Shown in pieces: positions 22,005 to 28,579 of a stretch of DNA of 28,579 bases (the first letter of the stretch is position 1; the number at the start of each line of letters is the position of its first letter). The stretch covers positions 1 to 28,579 of IMG/VR virus record IMGVR_UViG_3300042905_001576, one strand, 5' to 3'. The stretch is from a virus. The notes under the pieces were generated by a model, which was given only the letters and a program-made list of their open reading frames with translations, did not search any database and was not told where the DNA came from. The translations under genes and the position numbers were made by a program.

Positions 22005-22213
22005 CTCTTAATAGCTTTTTTTGGTTTGGTGCTACTTGTATTTTCAATGATTGTTTTAGCCTCTATTTCTTTTGGCTTATCATTTACTTCAATAGCTATT
22101 TCTAGCCTAATCAATTCTTTTGCCGTAATCTCGTTTAGTTCTGCCTCATCCCCCTGAAAATATCCAAGGGAATGAGGCGAACCTGAAGGAGACTTTATAA
22201 ATCTCACTTTCAT
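22001..22213 (-). CDS. Small protein of the head module, 70 residues
   Basis: A short gene between the signal-peptide protein and the gp6-like adaptor. MKVRFIKSPSG, a Gly-Tyr-Phe-Gln-Gly turn, and a helix (EITAKELIRLEIAIEV) are followed by a Lys/Glu/Thr/Ser-rich disordered tail. The layout matches the 81-residue protein at 19877-20122. Such small proteins are frequent in HK97-like modules, sometimes annotated as head fibre or rho-like peptides, but I cannot assign one. Overlaps the next gene by four bases. Confidence 0.65.
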   Translation of the reverse strand: MKVRFIKSPSGSPHSLGYFQGDEAELNEITAKELIRLEIAIEVNDKPKEIEAKTIIENTSSTKPKKAIKR

Positions 22214-22214
22214 T

Positions 22215-22655
22215 TTATGGGTTTTTAGCTACAAAGTAGGCAGTATATCTGGTTGATTGAGTACCAACACCAGTTAACACTAATCTATATTTTGTACCAC
22301 CAATTATAGCATCTTCATTAGATTGCACTAAACCATTTACGTTTAAAGTGTCTAAAGTTGCAACGCTAGTATAATCGGTTGAACTTGCAGCTTGTAAGAC
22401 AGTAGGCAAAATATAAGTAGTGCCTGACAAATTAGTAGCTACAATCGACCAATAACCGCTCCAAGGGCTTAACAAGCTAACAGGAATAGTAATAGTGTCT
22501 ATTTCAGTATTAGTGATTGTGTCACTTACTGAATAGCTATAAAATGTACTTGAAGCATCATCATAATTTGCATCAAGTGTTTTGCTTCGGTCGTTTACAA
22601 AAGCCGTTAATCCAATAGCGGCAAAAACAAACAAACCAATTAAAATATTCTTCAT
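22215..22655 (-). CDS. Signal-peptide protein directly downstream of the capsid gene
   Basis: A 146-residue protein with a hydrophobic leader MKNILIGLFVFAAIGLTAF (1-19) resembling a signal peptide or anchor, then a beta-rich, Thr/Ser-rich domain (DTITNTEIDTITIPVSLLS, WSIVATNLSGTTYILP, TKYRLVLTGVG, TRYTAYFVAKN). It stands 11 bases after the major capsid gene, where decoration or head-fibre proteins are usual. An export leader there is odd, since capsids assemble in the cytoplasm. It may be a secreted factor, or the segment may insert in the virion rather than the membrane. No family recognised. Confidence 0.7.
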   Translation of the reverse strand: MKNILIGLFVFAAIGLTAFVNDRSKTLDANYDDASSTFYSYSVSDTITNTEIDTITIPVSLLSPWSGYWSIVATNLSGTTYILPTVLQAASSTDYTSVATLDTLNVNGLVQSNEDAIIGGTKYRLVLTGVGTQSTRYTAYFVAKNP

Positions 22656-22666
22656 TTTTTTAATTT

Positions 22667-24004
22667 TTATATGCCAGTAATATCTGCATCTTTAATAGCT
22701 GCAAATGAAGCAGCGTGACGTACCGCAGCATCCCACCATGAGTTAACTACAATGGTAACTAAGGCGTTTTTGCTAGATGAATAAGGATCGACCACAACAT
22801 CTAATCCAGCCCACTGACCAATAAGCATCTCGGCAAAGTTTCCGAAAATTACTGAATGCAAATCAGTACCACCACCTTTAGTAAGGTTGTTTGGAACTTG
22901 CGTAGAAACATAAGCACGGTACCCATTTAATAAATCAGTTCTAATACCTTGCTGACCAACAGGAGGCGCACCATCTGACCAAACAAACTGGGCAGTGCCA
23001 CTTGCTTTTTCAGTATTCTTTAAAAATCCTCTTACTCCAGGAGTAGTTAGGTAGGCTAAGGTACCAAAATCAGCATTATCAGTAGCTAAGGCAGTTTCTA
23101 AGTCAATAATATGCTTGTAAGTCAACGGCCCGCCATCGGTTCCAATTGCAACTGAACCAATGCCAGCTGTGTTCAAAATACCGTAAAATGGTTGTGTGGA
23201 ATTATCGCCATTAATCAAAGCATAATCCAATGCTCTGTTAATTGCTTCGCTCAAACGATTTCTTACAAAATTTTCCACGTCAATAGACGATTGAACAAGT
23301 AATTGTTTTGAAATATCAGTAAATGCACCCAAACGATTAGGTGACATACTAATTTTATCAAAAGTTGGGCTTGTTTCATTGTTTTCAGAATTTTCAGTCT
23401 CCCAAACCGCAGTAGCCGCAGCATCATTACGCGGAAAATCTAGGTTACCTGTTAAGCCAGTTAACAAAGTAGCACCTGCCTGAATTACCGCTAATCTAGG
23501 ATCAAGAAATGGAATCAAATCACCTAAAATAGTCGGTACAGTATTACCACCACCAGCCGCGGAGCTGACAGTCATATCTCTTTTTTCATTCTTTACAATC
23601 ATTTTAGGAATGTAAAGATTTCCCGAAGCAGAAATACCAGCCTGTTTAAATTCTCTTTCGGCTTCCTGGTGCATTTCAAGTTCTAAGCCGTCTAAGTTTT
23701 TGTTGTTGGCTACTAAATTAGCGGCACGAAGGAATGAGTAATTTTTCTTCACTCTTTGCTCATCGCTAACTTTGTTTTCGTTACCCCTAGTAGCAGGAGC
23801 CGCCATTCTTTTGGCTTCGGCTTCTAACATTAAGTGATTTTCAATGTCACTTTCAATATTAGTAACCTCATTCCTAATAGTTGTTAATTTCGACCTTTGT
23901 TCATCGTTGGCATTTGCCCCTAATGTTTCAATGGCAGAAATTAAAGTGCGCATTTCTTCTATTTTAGCGGAACGCGACTGCTTTAATTCATCGGATTTTA
24001 ACAT
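22667..24004 (-). CDS. Major capsid protein (HK97 fold)
   Basis: A 445-residue capsid protein. The first 70 residues are a coiled-coil delta domain (KIEEMRTLISAIETL, NEVTNIESDIENHLMLEAEAKR) acting as built-in scaffold and expected to be removed by the protease encoded next to it. The mature part shows HK97 features: DLIPFLDPRLAVIQAGATL (161-179), WETENSENNETSPTFDKIS (A/E-loop region), GAFTDISKQLLVQSS, AINRALDYALINGDN (258-272), and the end NSWWDAAVRHAASFAAIKD typical of the P-domain strand. Length is normal for a delta-domain capsid. There is no separate scaffold gene. Confidence 0.93.
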   Translation of the reverse strand: MLKSDELKQSRSAKIEEMRTLISAIETLGANANDEQRSKLTTIRNEVTNIESDIENHLMLEAEAKRMAAPATRGNENKVSDEQRVKKNYSFLRAANLVANNKNLDGLELEMHQEAEREFKQAGISASGNLYIPKMIVKNEKRDMTVSSAAGGGNTVPTILGDLIPFLDPRLAVIQAGATLLTGLTGNLDFPRNDAAATAVWETENSENNETSPTFDKISMSPNRLGAFTDISKQLLVQSSIDVENFVRNRLSEAINRALDYALINGDNSTQPFYGILNTAGIGSVAIGTDGGPLTYKHIIDLETALATDNADFGTLAYLTTPGVRGFLKNTEKASGTAQFVWSDGAPPVGQQGIRTDLLNGYRAYVSTQVPNNLTKGGGTDLHSVIFGNFAEMLIGQWAGLDVVVDPYSSSKNALVTIVVNSWWDAAVRHAASFAAIKDADITGI

Positions 24005-24005
24005 G

Positions 24006-24563
24006 TTAATATTTTTTTAAATTGTTTAAAAATTCAACAAACTCATTGAAATTGCATTCCGCTTTTTCATTTTGCTGAATATGTCTTTCCATATTTCTTG
24101 CGGCTACTGTAGTATTTGGGTTAGCAGGATAAGTAACCGGAGAAACATCATATACTTTGTTAATTTTCTTAATAATTCTTTTCCATCGTCCTTCCATTAT
24201 TTCCCATGAATCACCATCATCTTTAATATCAAAAGCAAAGGAAGATTGATAAATGTCACCTCTGTTTATTAAAATCATTACGTCCTTAGCTGCAGATGTT
24301 TCAGGAGGATTAATAGTGTAAACAAGACTTTTATCTTTTACCTCAATCTTTAAAGTTTTGTTTTTAACCCTACCAAGTACAATATTTTGGTCATGATTAA
24401 ATAAAGCGGCTGCCTCGGAAAAATCTGCATCATCAAAAGCGTGTTCATCTATAGCTTCGTCAAAATACCCCATATCATAGGCAGAATTTAAAGACGATGC
24501 TGTACCCTGAATTTCATTATTTTCAAGGCTTTTATATTCAATATTAAAATATCTTGTTTCCAT
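24006..24563 (-). CDS. Prohead protease (S78, HK97 gp4-like)
   Basis: Frame opens from ATG 24602, but ATG 24563 (METRYFNIEY) lies seven bases past the portal stop and gives the usual family start, so 185 residues are proposed. The S78 pattern is visible: DMGYFDEAIDEHAFDDADF, AALFNHDQNIVLGRV with the catalytic His (residue 57 from this start), a Ser-Ser-Phe-Ala-Phe motif (GDIYQSSFAFDI; Ser107/108), and the strand VYDVSPVTYPANPNT. It cleaves the delta domain and itself during prohead maturation. The final 30 residues are helical, as in autocatalytically trimmed homologues. Confidence 0.88.
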   Translation of the reverse strand: METRYFNIEYKSLENNEIQGTASSLNSAYDMGYFDEAIDEHAFDDADFSEAAALFNHDQNIVLGRVKNKTLKIEVKDKSLVYTINPPETSAAKDVMILINRGDIYQSSFAFDIKDDGDSWEIMEGRWKRIIKKINKVYDVSPVTYPANPNTTVAARNMERHIQQNEKAECNFNEFVEFLNNLKKY

Positions 24564-24570
24564 TGATTTA

Positions 24571-25800
24571 TTATTTTGCAGCTCCATTAGCTTGATTTTC
24601 ATTATTAACTTCTTTACTATTAGATGCTAATGGCATGCCAAATACGTCACCACCTTCGTAGGGATTAAAACCCTCAAGATTTCTAATTTCATTTGGTGCA
24701 ATCGCTCTAATATTATAAAGTTTAGTGTAAAATTCTGCTCTAGCCATAACATCACCTCTATACAACTCATCTAAATCTAACTTAACAAAATATTTGCCCC
24801 AGTCCTTTTGTGGAAATAATTTTGTGTTAAACTCATTTTCAATTCTTTTAGTCCAAGCCCTTAAAGTGTATTGAACAAAAATTCTATTTAATATTTCGAT
24901 GTTTGTTGCAGAAATATTGTTTTGACCTAACAAAAGAAAGCCCGGAACGCCAGTAAGATTGGAAATATCTTCAATAGTCAATTTTCTTGCGTCAATATCG
25001 GCTGCATCTAATTTTGAAGATACTGGTTTAAATTTAAAACCAGCCTGTAGGAATGCTACACCTTGTTGATTGTTAGGGCCCGAATATTTATCTGCCCAAC
25101 CCTTTTTAATTGCGTTTAATTGATCCTCATTTAAAATCATATCGGTTTCAACAGTACCCGAAAGATTTGTACCTTTTGCATAAACATCATTTCCGTAATC
25201 AATTTCGTGCAATGCTCTAGAAAAAGTAGTTTTTCCTGCCTCAATCAAACTTTTGCCCCAATATCCATTATCGCTAAATGATTTTATGTGAAGTACCTCG
25301 GACTGGCTATAAATTTCATTATTGGATTCTAATTTATAGTAAAATTCATCGTTAATCTTGTACATTTCCCACGGTTCGTCAACCAAAACCAAATCAATTA
25401 CATTACCTGCCTGATTTCTATTAGGAATAATAAGAACATTTCCCGATTTAGTGGACATTGAACCGTTTACGGCTTGCCTAACAATGGCTTCCCTAAAACT
25501 AAAAGTATCGTATTTTTTTGAAGGTCTATATTTGATTAAGCTATACATTGGGTGATTAATAGCCTCAACCACGTTACCGTCTGATTTTAATTCATAAATG
25601 GAAAATGGTAAACTTGCTATTTGCTCCGATAAAATAGATAATGCCCTAAAGTAAGCAGGAATAGATAATGAAGTTTCATGAGATACGCGCCTTTGGTTGG
25701 TACCAAAAAGTTCTTGGTATAATTTCCAATCTTTAGCGGGCCCTAAATTGGAAATTCTACTTCTTTTTATAAACTTTACTATTTTATTTATAAACTCCAT
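24571..25800 (-). CDS. Portal protein (HK97 family)
   Basis: A 409-residue HK97-type portal. Motifs: SLSIPAYFRALSILSEQIASLP (about 45-66) with the usual wing start, PSKKYDTFSFREAIVRQ (about 93-109), NVLIIPNRNQAGNVIDLVLV, EVLHIKSFSDNGYWGKS, GVPGFLLLGQNNISATNIEI (about 281-300), and FVKLDLDELYRGDVMARAEF (stem and tunnel-loop helices). It forms the dodecameric vertex for DNA entry and anchors the terminase. Length is near the family norm (380-420). A basic amino end (KIVKFIKRSR) starts 44 bases after the TerL stop. Confidence 0.93.
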   Translation of the reverse strand: MEFINKIVKFIKRSRISNLGPAKDWKLYQELFGTNQRRVSHETSLSIPAYFRALSILSEQIASLPFSIYELKSDGNVVEAINHPMYSLIKYRPSKKYDTFSFREAIVRQAVNGSMSTKSGNVLIIPNRNQAGNVIDLVLVDEPWEMYKINDEFYYKLESNNEIYSQSEVLHIKSFSDNGYWGKSLIEAGKTTFSRALHEIDYGNDVYAKGTNLSGTVETDMILNEDQLNAIKKGWADKYSGPNNQQGVAFLQAGFKFKPVSSKLDAADIDARKLTIEDISNLTGVPGFLLLGQNNISATNIEILNRIFVQYTLRAWTKRIENEFNTKLFPQKDWGKYFVKLDLDELYRGDVMARAEFYTKLYNIRAIAPNEIRNLEGFNPYEGGDVFGMPLASNSKEVNNENQANGAAK

Positions 25801-25844
25801 ACTACAAAGATGAATATAATAAACTTATTAAGCAAATAAAAAAT

Positions 25845-27491
25845 TTATCCAATAATTAAGTTAAAATCCAAATTAATTTTATTTTTTGGGTCAATGGCTT
25901 CACCAATAGCCATGGCAGCCGCAACCATACCATCTATTTTTTCATTAGATTTCCTTTTGTCAAATTTTACAAGCCCTGTAGAGTTAATAATCAACGCCAC
26001 ATTTGATAGCATCCATTTTGCAACTGGATCACCATTATGAAATATCTTTTTACCTGTTATCATTTTTTCAAATTCGCAAATAGGCGTATTCATTTCCGGA
26101 AAACTTTGAGGGAATGGCTTAACGTTTACTCCCCGTTCTTGTAGTGAAATTACAACATGAGTAGCCCTCCATGGGTCATAAGCTAAACTTCTTATATTGT
26201 ATTTTTGGTATAATAGGTAAATGTCATTGATTATGGCATCGTTATCTACTATATTACCATTCGTTACCTTTATGCTTCCATTTAAAGCCCAATCCATGTA
26301 AGGAACGCCATCTCTAAGGCTCCTTTCCTTTACATTTTCTTCAGGTATCCAATATTTCCACAACAAAAAAGCTGGTTTACCGTCAAATTCAGGAAAAAAC
26401 AAACAAAATGCACTTATATCTACTGTTTGCGCCAAATCTAAGCCGCCAAATGCTGGACGTTTTAATAAAAAGTCTTCCTTAATATCCATTTGGCACTCAT
26501 TCCACATATTTTCATTAATCCATGTCGCATGAGTATTTGTCCAATAGTTAAGGTTTTTAGTCATAAAACCTATTTGCTTTGCAGCACCTTCATTTATGGC
26601 TTTTGTGTATTGGTCTTGTAAATAACCCATACCAATAGTGACATTCATGGAAGGATTAGATTTTACCCAATTATTACTATCCTGCCAGTCATCTTCTTCA
26701 TCTAAAGAAAATATAAGGGGGAAAACCGCGTCATCGTGTTTATGACCTTTAATTATATCTAAACAAACTTTTCGTAATTGGTAACATGGACTTTCTTTAT
26801 TAAATCCTGCAGTAGTAGTAATTAAGATTAATGGCTGTGTACGGCTACCAATACCCGACTCCATGATTTCTAAAATAGAACTATCCGGATGCGCGTGCAT
26901 CTCGTCAATGATTGCCACGTGTGGGTTTAATCCATCTAAGGTTTTCGCATCGGATGACACTGGCACCATCTTTGAATTTGATTGGGTGCTATAAATTGAG
27001 TGAGCGCGAACCTGCACCATTTTATTTACTGCCTTACTATCTTTTTTTAGGTAGTCTAATATTACCCTGGCAGCATCCCAGCATATACGAGCTTGATCGC
27101 GAGTGGTTGCGGCTGTGTAAATTTCAGCTCCTTTTTCCTGGTCAAGTATAAAACAAGCTACAGCCGTTAATGCTGCAGTTTCAGTTTTGGCATTCTTTCT
27201 TGATATTTCTAAGTAAACCTTTCTAAATCTACGTTTTTTATCAATTTTACGCTTCCATCCAAAAATCATAGCCCAAAAGAACTCCTGCCACGGCATAACA
27301 TTAACATTCATAGCAGCATACTCACCTTTAGTCAACCTACACACCTTCATAAAAGAAATATAAGTATCAGCTGCCTTTTGGTCGTAATAATAAGGGTAAT
27401 TACTACTTTCCGACTTTTTTAGGTCATCGTAATGCCTTTGTATGGCTAATCTTGCATATTCACCTATCTTTTCATTTTCAAGTTGAAACAT
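25845..27491 (-). CDS. terL: Terminase large subunit (Terminase_1 / HK97-like)
   Basis: A 548-residue packaging motor with ATPase and nuclease domains. Walker A is the family's divergent form EISRKNAKT (95-103), Walker B is VAIIDEMHAH (192-201; Asp196, Glu197), and the coupling motif is LITTTAG (223-229). In the RNase H-like nuclease domain the acidic residues are Asp352 (FGGLDLAQT), Asp439 (LAYDPWRAT) and Asp520 (IDGMVAAAMA). The amino end contains the adenine-binding PWQEFFWAMIFGW segment. It overlaps terS by one base. It hydrolyses ATP to fill the prohead and cuts the concatemer. Confidence 0.95.
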   Translation of the reverse strand: MFQLENEKIGEYARLAIQRHYDDLKKSESSNYPYYYDQKAADTYISFMKVCRLTKGEYAAMNVNVMPWQEFFWAMIFGWKRKIDKKRRFRKVYLEISRKNAKTETAALTAVACFILDQEKGAEIYTAATTRDQARICWDAARVILDYLKKDSKAVNKMVQVRAHSIYSTQSNSKMVPVSSDAKTLDGLNPHVAIIDEMHAHPDSSILEIMESGIGSRTQPLILITTTAGFNKESPCYQLRKVCLDIIKGHKHDDAVFPLIFSLDEEDDWQDSNNWVKSNPSMNVTIGMGYLQDQYTKAINEGAAKQIGFMTKNLNYWTNTHATWINENMWNECQMDIKEDFLLKRPAFGGLDLAQTVDISAFCLFFPEFDGKPAFLLWKYWIPEENVKERSLRDGVPYMDWALNGSIKVTNGNIVDNDAIINDIYLLYQKYNIRSLAYDPWRATHVVISLQERGVNVKPFPQSFPEMNTPICEFEKMITGKKIFHNGDPVAKWMLSNVALIINSTGLVKFDKRKSNEKIDGMVAAAMAIGEAIDPKNKINLDFNLIIG

Positions 27492-27937
27492 TAGGCGTTT
27501 TTAATTAGCTTCATAATTGGGTCTTCTTCTTTCTTGTCAGCTCTATTAAAGTATTCTAGCTTTAAACGAGCCTTCGGGTCTAACCCAAACCTATCAGACA
27601 TATCGTTATAAATCTCAACTGACTGTTTAAACATCGTCCACTCTGGTGATATTTGCTGTGTACCATTAGGGTAAACAACTACACCGTCATTTTTTAAGAT
27701 GTTATTGGCTGCATGCTGGATAACGGTTAACAATCTTGCTAGCATATTTATAGCAATTATATCAACATTGTAACTAGCATCGGCACTTTCTAAATGCCTT
27801 TTGACTAATTCCACGGTATTTTGCTCCTCGTCCGTTAATTCAAACGGATTATGGGCAATTATTTGTTGTGGCGTAATTCTTTTAACCCGACTAGGTTTTA
27901 AAGTGCCCTGAAGTTCTTTTAACTTTTGTGTTTTCAT
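27491..27937 (-). CDS. terS: Terminase small subunit (P27 family)
   Basis: A 148-residue P27-family protein that recognises the packaging site and loads TerL. LKELQGTLKPSR (6-17) is the family's N-terminal signature, followed by a helical core (AINMLARLLTVIQHAANNILKN-type segment), the conserved NG-loop (VYPNGTQQISPEW), and the closing RFGLDPKARLKLEYF (115-129), matching the usual FGLTPxxR pattern. It is packed between the HNH endonuclease and TerL genes, a layout typical of cos-type phages of the HK97 group. Confidence 0.9.
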   Translation of the reverse strand: MKTQKLKELQGTLKPSRVKRITPQQIIAHNPFELTDEEQNTVELVKRHLESADASYNVDIIAINMLARLLTVIQHAANNILKNDGVVVYPNGTQQISPEWTMFKQSVEIYNDMSDRFGLDPKARLKLEYFNRADKKEEDPIMKLIKNA

Positions 27938-27938
27938 T

Positions 27939-28367
27939 TTAATTTACTTTTTTAGCTATAATAGCTTTAATAATGTTCTCTTTGCTTTGTGGGAGGTAAT
28001 AACCGTCTATGCTTGCCATTCTACCTGGTGAAAAGCCTCTACCTTCCATATTACTTTTCGTGTTATGACATTTTTTACAAAGTGTAAATAGATTTTGTTC
28101 GTCAAACGGGTGACCACCTTGTAATAATCTTATAGCGTGATCCGCTATGCCATTATTATTTCCATCAGAACAATCTGTAATAATTCCTTTAGCTTCGCAA
28201 ACTTCGCAAATCGGTTTCCGTATTTTTTGTAAAGTCCTAATTCGTTTCCAGATTGCAGAGCCATAAAATTTCTTATCGGCTGAATCTTTGTAAGTATTTG
28301 GTTTTACAGGATTTTCAAACCTCCGATACCTTCTATTGTTTAAATTTGGCATACGACAAATATACAT
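27939..28367 (-). CDS. HNH endonuclease next to the terminase genes
   Basis: Numbered from ATG 28367, the 142-residue protein contains an HNH domain: AIWKRIRTLQKIRKPICEVC (38-57) with Cys54/Cys57, ADHAIRL (75-81) carrying the Asp-His pair, QNLFTLCKKCHNTKS (91-105) with Asn92, Cys97/Cys100 and His101. It is a zinc-ribbon HNH nuclease. In HK97-like and other cos phages the neighbouring HNH protein stimulates TerL cutting at cos. A second ATG at 28352 (MPNLNNRRYRRF) is a better start, since 28367 lies inside a possible promoter element. It is the first gene of the late operon. Confidence 0.88.
   Translation of the reverse strand: MYICRMPNLNNRRYRRFENPVKPNTYKDSADKKFYGSAIWKRIRTLQKIRKPICEVCEAKGIITDCSDGNNNGIADHAIRLLQGGHPFDEQNLFTLCKKCHNTKSNMEGRGFSPGRMASIDGYYLPQSKENIIKAIIAKKVN
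28357..28364 (-). promoter_or_regulatory. Possible Bacteroidota-type -7 element of the late operon
   Basis: TATATTTG on the left-going strand fits the Bacteroidota consensus TAnnTTTG exactly. It lies just upstream of ATG 28352, which would leave almost no leader, and I see no matching TTTG about 20 bases further upstream. The call is therefore tentative. Confidence 0.3.
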
Positions 28368-28579
28368 TATTTTTTTTTACACCACCCTTCGGAAAAAATG
28401 GATTGATTTGCTTAGAATTTGGGCCGAAAGTGGATAGGATTTTGCTGAAAATTTCGACCCTCCCCCCGTCTTTTGAAGGTTCGCACCGTTCGCAACATCG
28501 ATGCAAATAAAAAAGCCATGGCACACAACCACAGCTCAAACACATCATAGATGCAACATACACATTAACCTTTGCTTTG
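28368..28579. other. Gene-free stretch ahead of the late operon; candidate cos/packaging region
   Basis: No convincing gene is seen in these 212 bases. It contains the sequence GACCCTCCCCCCGTC (28456-28470), unusually GC-rich for this genome, two GTTCGCA repeats nine bases apart (28479-28485 and 28488-28494), and a CATCGATG palindrome close by. Position just before an HNH/TerS/TerL cluster is where cos sites of HK97-like phages lie. A late promoter should also be here or just beyond the edge. Confidence 0.4.

Noticed and set aside
28333-28563. A 76-codon left-going frame at the right edge
   Set aside because: It overlaps the HNH gene start in another frame, crosses the GC-rich possible cos region and is Cys-rich without a coherent motif.
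1-28579. tRNA genes, insertion sequences or an integrase/attachment site
   Set aside because: I looked for cloverleaf arms, transposase DDE or serine/tyrosine recombinase motifs and terminal inverted repeats by eye and saw none; a covariance or profile search would be more sensitive.

Overview
The window is most of a tailed-phage genome or prophage (siphovirus layout) from a Bacteroidota host, probably of the Flavobacteriia, Sphingobacteriia or Chitinophagia type. The DNA is AT-rich. Start codons follow A-rich tracts (often AAACAAA) rather than Shine-Dalgarno sites. Several late proteins carry N-terminal hydrophobic leaders ending in the Bacteroidota-style F/L-A-Q junction. No integrase, repressor, replicase, tRNA or CRISPR array is visible, so lifestyle is undetermined. 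The left edge cuts a gene.

Right-going part (1-6022): an early/middle block of small genes. A tightly coupled operon (143-2355) encodes a dATP/dGTP diphosphohydrolase-like enzyme, a small protein of a duplicated family, a dCTP deaminase and several microproteins, and ends at a strong terminator (2377-2409). Two AT-rich leaders (2411-2503 and 3616-3724) share sequence, and the second holds a 13-bp-arm palindrome. They drive a membrane-anchored glucosaminidase-like protein and small unknowns. After another terminator (4037-4068), a second operon encodes a four-helix membrane protein, the second copy of the duplicated gene, a RuvC-like resolvase and two small unknowns. It ends at a terminator where it meets the late operon head-on.

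Left-going part (28367 down to 6085): one long late operon in canonical HK97-like order. It runs HNH endonuclease, P27-type TerS, TerL, portal, S78 prohead protease, major capsid protein, a signal-peptide protein, small connector-region protein, gp6-like adaptor, head-closure protein, gp10-like protein, DUF3168-like tail terminator, small protein, TP901-1-like major tail protein, tail assembly chaperones joined by a -1 frameshift, tape measure, tail hub, a small fibre-associated protein, a 1332-residue fibre, a fibre with S74 autoproteolytic chaperone, a secreted-looking protein, holin, an unknown and an amidase endolysin. Nearly all junctions overlap or are within 20 bases.

The most notable points are: an in-frame A AAA AAC slippery site whose -1 frame opens directly into the T-like chaperone reading frame; signal-peptide-like leaders on structural-region proteins; a carbohydrate-binding-like module shared between the tail hub and the S74 fibre; a mosaic gene duplication in the early region; an 18-bp direct repeat that precisely frames a 39-residue membrane-protein gene; and a conserved early leader with a palindrome.
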